DNA from: Saussurea involucrata
Taxonomy: Eukaryota > Streptophyta > Magnoliopsida > Asterales > Asteraceae
DNA: 64,000 nucleotides
NCBI GenBank assembly: GCA_033807775.1
Contig: CM066318.1
Span: 81,471,379-81,535,378 of the forward strand
Direction: 5' to 3'
Part shown: piece after piece, positions 9,672 through 20,560 of the stretch
Layout: the number at the start of each line of letters is the position of its first letter
Numbering within the stretch: position 1 is the first letter of the stretch
The notes under the pieces: generated by a model
What the model was told of the DNA's origin: nothing
The model's database searches: none
The model's input: only the letters and a program-made list of their open reading frames with translations
Position numbers and translations under genes: made by a program

Positions 9672-12467
9672 ATGACGACAATGGAGTTTGTCGATGAGCA
9701 CAATGAGATTGCGATGCTTCAGAAGCCAAAGCAGGCCGCAGGATTTCATGATATGGTGGATTTTCTCAAGTCCACACACATCTCTCATGCCCTAACAGTG
9801 TGCCCAACCATATATATTGAGCATCAAAAGCAATTTTGGGAGAATGCCACTGTTATATTCGAAGATGGGCAGAAAATCATTCGAACAAGGGTTTGTGACA
9901 AACCCTTGAAGGTCACAGAGGAGGTTATTCGCATCACTCTTCACTTAGATGATGCCTCAGGTATAACCTATCTCTCTAATGATGAACTTTTCTCGACCTT
10001 ACCAAGAATGGGGTATGAAGGTCCCATTGGAATTTTTAAATTCTACAAGTCAAAGTTTTTCACCCAATGGCGATTTTTTGTTCATACTCTTATGCACTGT
10101 ATTTCAAAGAAAACAACTGGATGGAGTGAGTTTAGCAGTACCATTGCTTATGCCTTGGTCTGCTTAGCCACTGCCAGAAAGTTCAATTTTTCAGCAATGA
10201 TTTTTAATGATCTTGTGGCAAACCTAGAATCCAAAAAGCGCTTTTACATGTATCCCAGGTTTGTCCAAGAAGTAATTAACCATGAATTGACAGATTTACC
10301 TCAGTCCGCTGAGGTATATGTGCCAAAACCCCCTAAAGGGAAGGTTTTCTCAAATATGAGAAGAATTCCTAGGGTCTCGGAAGGAGTTGACACACCATTG
10401 TTCTCTACAATGATGGTTGTGTCCCACACCACTGAAGGTTTGGCATCAGGGTCAAGGCCCCCATTAGACACACCCACTGATGGCCAATCCCCACCTTCCA
10501 TCACCAAAGAAATCCCACAGTCCATTCTTTTAAGACCCACTCCAAAAATCACCAAGATGTTTGAAAGGAGAAAGGTACACAAGGTTCCTTCCCTTGATGT
10601 ATCTCCTAATAGCCCAAAGCCTACAAGCCCTCTATTGGAGCATTCTCCAATAGAGAATATCAAAAGGGTAACCACAGGGGTGTCTCCCAACCCCAAGAAG
10701 GTGCTCTCTAAGGAGAAGGATGAGCATGTGGGCTGCAAGGCTGCCACTACTTCTGCTAGCAAAGAGAAGGACAGTGGTAACATCACTAAGACCTTCCCCA
10801 CGGCAACTCAGAATGTGAAAACATTCAGAGGACCCAGGCGCCAAGAAACCATGGGAGTAGGTTGTACTTTTGCTAGGCAAGAGACACCTACTAAAACTTC
10901 CTATGATCCTGCAAGGGAGGTAAACACTTCTAAACCAGGTGAGGATAGATATACTTATGAGGAATTGATGGAAACCATTGCCAACATCAACATTGATGTC
11001 ATGGATCAGCAGAAGGAGATTGATGAGCTTAAGAAGGTGGTTCTTTATCAACACACCAAGATAGAGAAGAATAAGAAGATGATCACCAAACTGCTGCAAA
11101 GAAGGAAGAAAGCTCAGTATGTTCTGAAAAGGAGAAGCTCAACCACTGATGCTTCCAAAAAGGGGGAGTTAGAAACTGAACTAAACATGGAGGATGCAAA
11201 GGTTGAGGGGGAGAATGAGCATAAGGTTGAGGGGGAGGCTGCAGTATCTGAGATTGAAGCAGCAGTAACTGAAATTATGAAGAGTCTTGTTGATGCAGCA
11301 GTATCTGAAAGTGAGAAGGAAACAGTATCTGTATCTACAGTAACCAAATCTGAGATTGAAGCAGAGGTATTTGAGATTGTGAAGAATAGTGTTGAAGCAG
11401 CAGTATCAAAGATTATAAAAGAAGCAGTAACAGCTAGAGCAGCAGAAATGGTTAATGCTGCTAGTCAAAAAGCAGCAGAAACCATTCAAGCAGCAGAAAT
11501 GGTTAATGTTGCTGAAAAACATAAGGCAGCAGAAACCATCCCTGAAGCAGCAGAAACAAAGGAAACAGTAGAAACGATCCCTGAAGCAGCAGAAACAAAG
11601 GAAACAGCAGAAACGATCCATGAAACAGCAGAAACAAAGGAAACAACTGAAACCATTCCTGAAGCTGTTAAATCACTCAAAAGAACCAAGATGGTGTCAA
11701 ACAAAAGACCTAGAATAAAGTCTATAGCTTCAAAGAAGAAAGTTGTAAAGAAGCCTAGGGTGGAACCCATTGTAGAAGAAGCTAAGGAGGAAGTTGTGAA
11801 AGAGAAAGCTGATCAAAAAGTTGCTGAAGAAGAAGTGGCAACTCCATCAGGTCAACCAAGCCATATACAATCACCAACAAATGCTCAATGTGATATGTAT
11901 ATTACTGTGGTTGATACTAGTCCAATCAAAGTTAAACCATTAGCTTCTATGGCTCCTGAGATCATCTTCTGGGATACTTTGAAAGATCAGAGAAAGGAGT
12001 ACATTAGAGTAAAAAGAGCAGATGGGAAGTTTGAGGTCAGTTCTACATGGGGAAGACTTATCAGGATGTGCTCTAGATCTGACATTGAGGAGATGTTCAA
12101 GGTAGGAATGAAGCTTTATGGAAATATGCTGACTGAGAATGGAATGTCCATCACCAAAATGGTACTTGAATACTTGTGCCTAATGTTCAATACAGAAGCA
12201 GTTAAGTATTTGACAGAAAGGCAATTTCAAACTGTTACCAACTGGATGCTTATTGAAAACTGTGGTGTGTATGTCATAACACTTGACTATGCATATCATG
12301 AGTATTATTTGGTGGATAAAGTATACAAGCACAGCATGACAAGGTTGAAAGGAATGCTAAAAACTAAGTTGGTGGGTAACAAAGATTCTAAGATGGCAAG
12401 ATACCTGGTAAGAAGGATCATCAATCAAAGTTTGGGATTGAATCCTGACTTGTGTGTTCAAGATTAA
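9672..12467 (+). CDS. aORF: Asteraceae Copia third-ORF protein (931 aa)
   Basis: The function is unknown. The N-terminal third (about residues 25-220; HALTVCPTIYIEHQKQFW, QWRFFVHTLMHC, RKFNFSAMIF) belongs to a family seen after pol in Asteraceae Copia elements, often auto-annotated 'synaptobrevin, longin-like domain'; I doubt that label. The middle is variable, with a coiled coil (about 440-500), Glu/Ala/Thr-rich repeats of the type ETIPEAAETKET (about 600-670), and a basic stretch (KRTKMVSNKRPRIKS) resembling a nuclear signal. The C-terminal 170 residues form a second conserved module (WGRLIRM ... NCGVYVITLDYAYHEYYLVDK). No hydrophobic signal peptide or membrane span is obvious, which argues against a classical envelope protein. 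The start is the first ATG; an in-frame upstream stretch lacks one. The frame is fully open although pol is broken. Confidence 0.85.
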   Translation: MTTMEFVDEHNEIAMLQKPKQAAGFHDMVDFLKSTHISHALTVCPTIYIEHQKQFWENATVIFEDGQKIIRTRVCDKPLKVTEEVIRITLHLDDASGITYLSNDELFSTLPRMGYEGPIGIFKFYKSKFFTQWRFFVHTLMHCISKKTTGWSEFSSTIAYALVCLATARKFNFSAMIFNDLVANLESKKRFYMYPRFVQEVINHELTDLPQSAEVYVPKPPKGKVFSNMRRIPRVSEGVDTPLFSTMMVVSHTTEGLASGSRPPLDTPTDGQSPPSITKEIPQSILLRPTPKITKMFERRKVHKVPSLDVSPNSPKPTSPLLEHSPIENIKRVTTGVSPNPKKVLSKEKDEHVGCKAATTSASKEKDSGNITKTFPTATQNVKTFRGPRRQETMGVGCTFARQETPTKTSYDPAREVNTSKPGEDRYTYEELMETIANINIDVMDQQKEIDELKKVVLYQHTKIEKNKKMITKLLQRRKKAQYVLKRRSSTTDASKKGELETELNMEDAKVEGENEHKVEGEAAVSEIEAAVTEIMKSLVDAAVSESEKETVSVSTVTKSEIEAEVFEIVKNSVEAAVSKIIKEAVTARAAEMVNAASQKAAETIQAAEMVNVAEKHKAAETIPEAAETKETVETIPEAAETKETAETIHETAETKETTETIPEAVKSLKRTKMVSNKRPRIKSIASKKKVVKKPRVEPIVEEAKEEVVKEKADQKVAEEEVATPSGQPSHIQSPTNAQCDMYITVVDTSPIKVKPLASMAPEIIFWDTLKDQRKEYIRVKRADGKFEVSSTWGRLIRMCSRSDIEEMFKVGMKLYGNMLTENGMSITKMVLEYLCLMFNTEAVKYLTERQFQTVTNWMLIENCGVYVITLDYAYHEYYLVDKVYKHSMTRLKGMLKTKLVGNKDSKMARYLVRRIINQSLGLNPDLCVQD

Positions 12468-12518
12468 GTTTTGGAAGCATCATCATCTGAAGAACTTGAC
12501 TTCTCTTTCTAAAAGTCA

Positions 12519-12532
12519 AGTTAGGGGGAGAT
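12519..12532 (+). other. Polypurine tract of Copia 1
   Basis: A purine-rich AGTTAGGGGGAGAT run lies directly before the 3' LTR and would be the plus-strand primer site. Confidence 0.85.
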
Positions 12533-13277
12533 TGTTGGGAACTGAAGATTTGCTAAGTATGGATAATACTGCCAGAACAACATTACTACTTCCAGAACAA
12601 AGTTACTACTGCCAGTAAAGGTTAGTACTGCCAGAACAAAATTACTACTGCAAGACAAAGTTAATACTGCTGGAAGAAGGTTAGTACTGCTGATGCATTA
12701 ATGCTGCTGGAACAAGGTTAGTACTGCTTGTCAAGATTAATACTGCTGAAGCAAGGTTAGTACTGCTGAGTCAAGTTAATGCTGCTGGAATGAATTAATG
12801 CTGCTGGAGAATATTAGTACTGCTCATGCTGAATAAAGTTAATACTGCTGATGTGATGCGAAGATTTTGGAGATAAAGATGGAATGGATGAAGATATGCT
12901 TAAAGAAGATTCAGAAGATCAGTTTATTTTTGATAGTTATCTTGTAACTATTTAGTATAAATAGATGTTGATAGATAGCTATTAAAAAAAACGAAATACG
13001 CGATATACGAGAGTTTTTGAGAATACATTCTGTTTTAGAGAGAATTAACCTCAAGGTTTAGAACCCTATTTCTAGAGAAGTAGAAGTCGTCTTGATTGAG
13101 CCTGTTCATCAAGATTGAGGTTTGGTTGTAAGCTTGTGAGTTGAATCAGTGAATACAAAACAGCTGTGTGTTTTCTGATATATTGTTCTTTGATTGTGTG
13201 AATTAAAGTTCTATTCCGCAGATTCTTTAATTCTGAGTTCTAAGTATTTTTAGTCTTGTTAAGATTCGATCCTGACA
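12533..13277 (+). repeat. 3' LTR of Copia element 1
   Basis: The LTR is 745 bp and near-identical to the 5' copy, including the TACTGC-motif array and the TATA box at 12956-12963. The clearest difference is a shortened A-run near 12984. The CTAGG target duplication follows at 13278-13282. Confidence 0.93.
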
Positions 13278-15130
13278 CTAGGGTCCCTCAACACTAACAC
13301 CGTTAAGTTTGAAAGGTTAAAGGCATCATATGCCTTGCACATGATAGATATAATTGCCAATTTACTTTTCGCTTTCAATAAACCTATGCGTTTTCAAAAC
13401 AAATAATACTGAATTGTGAATTTGGTCCATGTGGTTTTGTGTTTTATTTGACTAAGGTCCTCATTTTATGTTTATTATGGATATAGTCCGTGTGGTATGC
13501 AATATATTGTAGCTAGGGTATCTCAACACTAACACCGTTAAGTTTGAAAGGTTAAAGGCATCATATGTCTTGCACATGATGGGTATAATTGCCAATTTAC
13601 TTTTCTATTTCAATTAACATATGTTTTTTTTCAAACAAATAATATTGGATTGTGAATTTGGTCCATGTGGACTGTGGTTTTGTGTTTTATTTGACTATGG
13701 TCCTCACTCTATGTTATTATGGATATAGTCCTTGTGGTATGCAATATATTGTGGTTAGGGTCCGTCAACACTAACACCGTTAAGTTTGAAAGGTTAAAGG
13801 CATCATTTGCCTTGCACATGATGGGTATAATTGCGAATTTACTTTTTGCTTTCAATTAACCTATGCTTTTTTAAAACAAATAATACTGAATTGTGAATTT
13901 GGTCCTGTGGTTTTGTCTTTTATTTGACTATGATCGTCATTTTATGTTTATTATGAATATAGTCCCTGTGGTATGCAATAAATTGTGGCAAGGGTCCCTC
14001 GATCAACACTAACACCTTTAAGTTTGAAAGGTTAAAGACATCGTATGTCTTGTACATGATGAGTATAATTGCCAATTTACTTTTCTCTTTCAATTAACCT
14101 ATGTGTTTTTAAAACAAATAATACTGAATTGGGAATTTGGTCCCTATGCATCACTCATCATCTTTAAAACACATCTATCATCTATCCTAATTATCCTAAC
14201 AAAACTTTTCATAACTTTAATATAAATTGATAAAAGCTTATATAAAATAATAATACATTCAATTTTATTATTATTTTAATATAAAATAATAATGCATTTA
14301 ATTTTGTTAGAAAAATTTCTATTTTTTCGACATTTTAATCATAAATGAGCTGTTATTATTGCAAGTGGGAGCTCAGTCCCATATCATCTACAATATGGTT
14401 AGCTAAATTATTATGATGTTAAATTTGAAATATTTAAAATAATTTTGGTATCACTATAAGAATTATGTCTAGAATAAATGTTTGCATGACATTTTTAATT
14501 TTGATTTTGTTTAATGTTTGTCGTCTTTAGAGCATCTTATAAAAAATAAAGATTTTGAAGTTTTTAGTATATTCTTTACATAAACAAAGTTAAAGTAGAG
14601 AAAAATGAATGAAAACCTATAAATTTGAACGACTCGTTTATTATTAAAATATCGAAGAAATAGAAATTTTTCTAACAAAATTAAATGTATTACTTATATT
14701 AAAATAATAATGAAATTGAATGTATTATTATTTTATATAAGATTTTAATGAAATTGAATATATTATCATTTTATATTAAAGTTATGGAAAATTTTGTTAG
14801 GATTATTAAGAGAGATGATAGATGGGTTTTAAAGTTGATGAATGATGAGTGATGCATAGGGACCAAATCTACAATTTCAGTATTCTTTATTTAAAAAATG
14901 TATAGGTTAATTGAAAGAGAAAAGTAAATTGACAACTATACCCATCATGTGTAAGACACGTGATGCTTTTTAACCTTTCAAACTTAACGGTGTTAGTGTT
15001 GAAGGACCTTAATCACAATATATTGTATACCACAAAGAGTATATCGATAATAAACATAGAATAAAGACCATAGTAAAAGAAACACAAAACCATACGGACC
15101 AAATCCACAATTCACTCTTATTTTGACCAA
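13278..15130. mobile_element. Fold-back element with 240-bp tandem units
   Basis: Direct units start at 13278, 13513, 13755 and 13990 (about 235-242 bp each). The sequence then passes into a long AT-rich inverted repeat: the left arm, about 14110-14340, pairs with the right arm, about 14640-14890. The right arm is followed by one inverted copy of the 240-bp unit to about 15130. The loop is 14340-14640. No coding sequence is seen. With 2060-2304 the left side has five units against one on the right. The outer ends and a target duplication could not be fixed. Fold-back or MULE-like non-autonomous DNA transposon is the likeliest class. Confidence 0.65.
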
Positions 15131-15270
15131 TTCTTAGCAAAAACTTTATGAACTTATTTTTTTAACCATTAAAAATAAAAATATTATTCAAATTACCCAA
15201 TTTTCTAAAAGAAAAAAAAACTACATGTTACAAATTGTTGAGGAGTAAATTTACAAAAATGATTTCCATA

Positions 15271-15526
15271 GGGGCCGTTTACCAAACGTTTACCCGGGTA
15301 AGCACTTACCGTGGTAAGATTTTAGTTCATCAAAACGGTATCGTATGCAACAATTTTCCCGGTAAGCGCTTACCGTGGTAAGAGTCTTCACCCTCACTTA
15401 CTGGATAAGACTTTTGGTCTTTGCCTTAGCTTTTACCAGGTAAGATTTGTGGCCCTTGTCATATTCACCCATAAAATACTATGACTTGGTAAGTGCTTAC
15501 CCGGGAAACGTTTGGTAACCGGTCTC
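15271..15526. mobile_element. MITE with about 40-bp terminal inverted repeats
   Basis: The ends are inverted copies of each other: the left end contains TTACCAAACGTTTACCCGGG and the right end carries the complement, with GTAAGCACTTACC just inside both. It is about 256 bp with no coding capacity, about 370 bp upstream of the SFH start codon. The internal GCGCTTACC and GGTAAG motifs also alternate in orientation. A hAT-type MITE is likely, but the target duplication is not clear. Confidence 0.75.
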
Positions 15527-15800
15527 TTTAAGTTTTTTTTTTCTACTATTAGAAAAGGAGCAAAATTGATGATAAAAAAATAGTAGAGGGAGTTGAAGGG
15601 TAATTTCGTAATCTGAGCATTTATGAAGATGTGATTCGTACACATCCGCATATTCTCCAGCGAGAAGACGTAAACAAATAGTGATGTTATTGTTGCCAAA
15701 CAAAACACTTGAAAGCTGCATAACACCAACACGGAATTCTTCCCGCCCTGCTCCGCCGTGCCGTCTTAGCCATCATAACCTCAATAATTAATTGCTGCTT

Positions 15801-15878
15801 GTAAGTCTTCATTCTAATTCTATTCGGATGTTCATATTCCTAAACTTCCGTTAATTTCTAATTAATATTGGATTTCAG
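15801..15878 (+). other. Probable 5' UTR intron of the SFH gene
   Basis: A donor (CTT|GTAAGT) at 15801 and an acceptor (TTTCAG) ending at 15878 bracket 78 bp just before the ATG at 15899. An intron in the leader is common in plant genes. This is inferred from splice consensus alone. Confidence 0.5.
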
Positions 15879-15898
15879 CAGAGCAAAGTTAATTCGTC

Positions 15899-18800
15899 AT
15901 GTCTGGAGTAATCGAACGCAATTCGTTGTCTGGTAAGCTCATATGTACAGTTTCATAATAGTTTCATTATTTGGATGGTGGATAATACAAATATCTGTTT
16001 TAGTAGCACCAATTAATATTATGGCGGTGGTATTTATTTGTAAACTTTCCTATCGATGATTCGATGTTCATGTTAACATGTTTGGCTGTTGGAATTCAAT
16101 CGACGTTTAAGGTTTGAATGAATCATCGTGTTTTTTAGTTATTGCAGATGTCACGCATACTTGCATTTCATTTTGAAAAACGAGTTTGGTAAGAAATACA
16201 ACTTTGTGTCTTAAAAACACAGAAATTCTGCATTTGGGAGAAGCTGGAATCATATTTCAGTATCAGAACCTTAATTTGCCAAAGTTAATCTTAATTCAAC
16301 CAATATATACTGTCAGGGGTAAAATGTTAAAACATAACTAATTTGGTTTTGGATTTGTGCTTTTATGTTGCTAAACTATCACCCTGATTTCAATTCCAAA
16401 CTTATGTTTTGACGGCATGTATCATTCCAAAGTTGCTTCTACTTGCCTATAACAAGTAGCAAATCCTTAGATAATTGGAATGCAACATAGGTGAAATAGT
16501 GTCAGAATGGGCATATTTCTTATGTGATTTTATAGCCTCACAAATTTGTATTCTAACTCGTCATATGTTTATGTTGCGAAAGACGTTATCCTGTTGGTTT
16601 TACCTGTCAAATATTTCTATTTTATGGTCGCATTTATATGGTTTGGAAGGAATATAGATGTCATTATAGGTCCCAGATACTTGATTTGATGTGTAGAGAA
16701 AAGGAGATGGACCCACAAATTAGAAAAGGGATGATGGAGGAACATAAAATTTCCAAATCTACACTTGACATTTATATATATATATATGTATGCTTTGCAT
16801 TTGACTATTTGAGAGCTTACAATCTTTTCTTCCTGGAGTTCTCCAACAATCACATTTGGGAATAAAATGTAAAAAACTATAGGTGTAGGTCATGCTTCTG
16901 GCTTTCTATGTGTGGAAAGCAATGATGGAATGTAATAGCATCCATCTTGTTTAGTCATAAACCTTAATTCTTTTCACCTCTAAATTTCGTGAAGGTTGTG
17001 ATGAGAGAAACACATGGTATACAAGCAGAAGTTGGAAGAAGAACGTAGACAATGCTTCTACCAAAACCAGCCATTCTCAAGAGGTTAGGGCAGTTGATGC
17101 TTTTCGTCAAACACTGATTGCAGACAATTTGCTACCTGAAATACTTGATGATTATCATATGATGTTGAGGTAACGGTTTATTGCTGCACCCCGTGTGCTT
17201 GTCTAAGGTTTTTTGTTTGTGATGGTGCAAAACATGTCCATTTGTTCTGTGTTCTGAGCATTAATATGTTGATTATCATTTGTTCTTTATAGCCTGGTAA
17301 ATTGATTCTTGCAGATACTTGAAAGCCAAGAACTTCAATATTGAAAGCACTAAGAACATGTGGATCGACATGCTTCAGTGGAGGAAAGACTTCGGAGCCA
17401 ACAGCATTTTGGAGGTAAAAATCAGATATTTAGGGTTCTATTGTTTCCATTCTCCCTGTCACACAATGATGATAAAAGTCCACTCTAAAGCCAATTCCCT
17501 TCACTTTTGAGGGTGTATGTTTGTCTCGGGGGCTGTTTGGCATTTCTGAATGGTTCAGTGCAGGATGATTAAGTGGTCAGAAGGATTAACAGGCTCTTAT
17601 GATATAGTGCAAAATGATAAATGGTTGTTTCATAATTGCTTAGAATGAAATTAGGGTGCTGAATGGTTAAGGGAAGCCATACAAAATCATTCAGAGGGTT
17701 TTAGAATCATTAAGAGGCAGACTTTTTTTTGCCAAACAAGATTCACCTCTTAGCGATTCAGAGGTTACCTCTTAACGGAACTATTAAGAGGTAAACAAAC
17801 AGCCCCCATTGGTCTCATAAAAATACATAGGTCTTTCTAGCACTCTTGGAGATAATAATTTATCGTCTTATAAACTTTGCCAAATTGCAAACGCCTCATG
17901 TCTAAAAAACTGTGTTTGGCAGGATTACAAGTTCAGTGAATTGGATGAAGTTCTGCAGTACTTTGTCCAGGGTTATCATGGTATTGATAAGGAGGGAAGG
18001 CCTGTTTACATAGAAATATTAGGGCAAGCTGATCCAAAGAAGCTTATGAGAGTGACAACTATTGAACGGTATGTGAAATACTACGTTCAGGAGTATGAGA
18101 GGACCTTGGCCATTAGATTCCCAGCCTGCTCGATCGCTGCAGGAAGACGTGTTGCTTCTAGTACAACAATTATAGATGTTCAAGGCGTGGTATGATAAAT
18201 TAAAGTCACATATATAGGCTTGATCGATCTTTAAAGCTGAAGCTATTTAATTTGGTTTTAACTCTATGGTTTATTTTTTTTGGCAGGGTTTAAGGAACTT
18301 AACAAAACCCGTGATTGAACTCATTAGGAGGCTGCAACAGATTAACAACAACTATCCCGAGGTGTATTTTTGCTTAAATTGTATTATTATTCTAAACAGT
18401 TTGATATATAGATAGATTTGACAGAAAAAAGTCAAAATATATAGTCTTCTGAATAAAGTGTATATGGGACTTGAGAATTTTGCAGACACTTTGCCAGATG
18501 TTCATCGTAAACGCTGGTCCTGGGTTTAAGATGCTGTGGGGTATGGTTCAGTCGTTTCTTGAACCCAAAGCAAAATCAAAGATTCAAGTAGGTTGATGAT
18601 ATGAATTTTGTGTCAAATACTAACCTGCATGATTTTTGCATTTATATTTTGTTGTTTGGTAACCAACATTTTCAGGTCCTGGGAACCAAATTTAAAAGCA
18701 CATTGCTTGAGGTCATTGACGCAAGGTAAACCTTTGTAAGATAATTATGATTCAGTTGTCCGGTAAACTTGAGATGTAGCTTGATACATTTCTTTGTTAT

Positions 18801-19087
18801 CTATCTACCAGTGAATTACCAGAATTTTTAGGCGGCAGTTGCAATTGTGCAGAAAAAGGAGGTTGCCTGCGATCTGATAAAGGACCTTGGAAAGACCCTC
18901 ATATTACAAAGGTAAACCTTTGCGGTTTATATATTTGTGAACTGGGTTTTAGAAACCGGAAGATGAACTTACCCGTTACCCTTTTGTTATTACATTACAG
19001 GAAGATGTATGTGTAGATAGAAATCATTCGTCCAAATCGGCTACTTTGGTAGCTGATCACCTCACTCCTGTTGAATGCAGGCATTAA
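15899..19087 (+). CDS. SEC14-like phosphatidylinositol/PC transfer protein, SFH type
   Basis: It predicts a 329-aa lipid-transfer protein with a CRAL-TRIO (SEC14) fold that exchanges phosphatidylinositol and phosphatidylcholine and supports phosphoinositide signalling at membranes. Exons with consistent splice sites and phase: 15899-15932, 16995-17169, 17315-17414, 17923-18189, 18287-18361, 18486-18587, 18676-18725, 18812-18911, 19001-19087. Family signatures are clear: DDYHMMLRYLKAKNF, DMLQWRKDFGA, DKEGRPVYIEILG, RFPACSIAAGR, STTIIDVQGVGL, MFIVNAGPGFKMLW, ELPEFLGGSCNCAEKGGC. Typical plant SFH proteins run to about 550-630 aa with a C-terminal nodulin-like domain. This one stops about 30 residues after the SEC14 domain, so it is a SEC14-only form. 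Introns 1 and 3 are long, and intron 3 holds a MITE. Confidence 0.88.
17528..17807. mobile_element. hAT-like MITE in SFH intron 3
   Basis: The insert starts GGGGGCTGTTTGGCATTT and ends AAACAAACAGCCCCC, a terminal inverted repeat on a GGGGCTGTTTG core. It is about 280 bp, with internal TTAAGAGG/CCTCTTA repeats. It lies between exons 3 and 4 and leaves both splice sites intact. A related remnant is at 28868-28965. Confidence 0.75.
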
Positions 19088-19990
19088 AATTTGTATATAT
19101 ATATATATATAATTGGGGGTATAAATAAATTGTTCATGAGATCAGAACTTACCATTTAACCAATTGTACAAACTGTATATATTTCCCACTCCCAGCTCGA
19201 TCTCTACATTCTCTTTGTATTTGGTTATGTACATGAAAATACTTCCTTTTTGCTGCCCAGATATCTGAATTATCTATTTTTCTGGGCAGGAATTAATATT
19301 CATAATGGGCAGGATTTGGCCTTTTACTTTGATTAAGAGCAAATCGTGTCTTTTCTTTGATAGTAGTAGGCATGACAGATATTTGAACTCCAATTTGAAA
19401 TTAGATTAAGCAAAATCAAGATTGGAAATCGAACCTTGGTTTGTTTCTATTACTTGACAGCCACTAGAGGGGCTTGTACGATTCACGCAAGCTGGCTTGG
19501 ACACCTCGATGATTGATTGTTCAAGTGAAGATATACGAAAGGGGAGTACTTGAACCAAGACTTGTGCTTTATATAAATATAAAGGAGACATGCACAATGG
19601 CCATTGGATACAAAAACCGACCATTTCACAATACAACGTACGTTCGTTGTTCATGAAAAACTTTTATGCTTGACCCAGGACGGATGGAAGCCCATCACCA
19701 GAAGGATTCGTTAGATATTGGATCATTTCTTGACCACTCTCCCTCCACAAACCGATAATGAACTACATCTAATATATTTGGGCATTGTTTCTGGGTACAT
19801 GTTTGGATGACCATAAGCTAGTTTTTTGAAACAAGCAGGTGAATATTCCAATATTACCCTTATTATTATTTACTAACTATTATTATTATTAAATATTAAT
19901 TTTTTAAATTTAATTATAATTAATTAATAAATATTAACTGAAAATTATTAAATTATATTATAATTATACATTGATATTAAATTTTAATTA
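19088..19990. other. Intergenic sequence after the SFH gene
   Basis: There is no supported gene. It holds the presumed SFH 3' UTR, a short TA run near 19100, and increasingly AT-rich sequence after 19850. A GGGCATTGTTT segment near 19789 with 'ataagctag' nearby, and an inverted counterpart near 22090-22240 (tandem AGCTAGCTTATCAGCTA then CAAACAAAGCC), suggest that the MULE at 19991 landed inside an older AT-rich MITE. That pairing is weak. Confidence 0.4.
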
Positions 19991-20560
19991 GAGTAAAGTT
20001 CACTTTTGGTCCTTAAAGTATGTCAATTTCAACGGATTTCGTCCTTAAAGTTTATTTTTTGAGAAAAGACCCTGACCTATCATACCTTCTCTCGCTTTTG
20101 GTCCAAAGGACTCACACCGTTTAAATCTTGCCGTTAGTACCCACACACGTGCATCTCACATGAGGGTATTATGGTCATTTTACCTTATTTAATTTATTTT
20201 ACCATTTTTTAATTAATTATAATTTTTGGTTCTTGAACATTCATCTTCTTCAAGAAGATTAGGATGAACATCAAGAACATTCATCTTCTTGAATCTAGGG
20301 CGTGGTTTGTAAACTTCCGTTATTAATTCGTGATTTGAAGTTGGTTCTTTTGTTAATGCCAGAAAATTTGGTTGAAACCGAATTCCATAACTCATATCTA
20401 ACAAACAACACAAACAATTATTCAAAGATAAAATTAATTCAATTCCAATTTCCAACCAAAACAGTCTGCACATCAAACCAATTTACATACAAATCAAATG
20501 TTTTATGACCTCAGAACCAACAATTAATTAACTCCGAATTATATATGAAGATCTCATCCA

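Larger units (their letters stand above)
2305..13277 (+). mobile_element. SIRE-like Ty1/Copia retrotransposon, near complete
   Basis: This is an 11-kb LTR retrotransposon with LTRs at 2305-3054 and 12533-13277, both starting TGTTGGGAAC and ending CCTGACA. The 5-bp target duplication CTAGG lies at 2300-2304 and 13278-13282. Order: LTR, tRNA-Met primer site, gag, pol (protease, integrase, RT, RNase H, the Copia order), a repeat-filled spacer, aORF, polypurine tract, LTR. By eye the LTRs differ by about four substitutions and a short indel, so insertion is recent. Pol is broken by a frameshift and an in-frame stop, so movement would need help in trans. A long two-knuckle gag, gag and pol in separate frames and an ORF after pol fit the SIRE/Maximus lineage. 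Confidence 0.93.

Noticed and set aside
9672..12467. Synaptobrevin or longin-domain host protein
   Set aside because: The label is common in automatic annotation of this family, but the gene lies between pol and the 3' LTR of a transposon and shows no SNARE motif or membrane anchor.
15433..15732. 99-codon minus-strand frame upstream of the SFH gene
   Set aside because: It overlaps the MITE end and the SFH leader, has no domain and no splice or start context that stands out.
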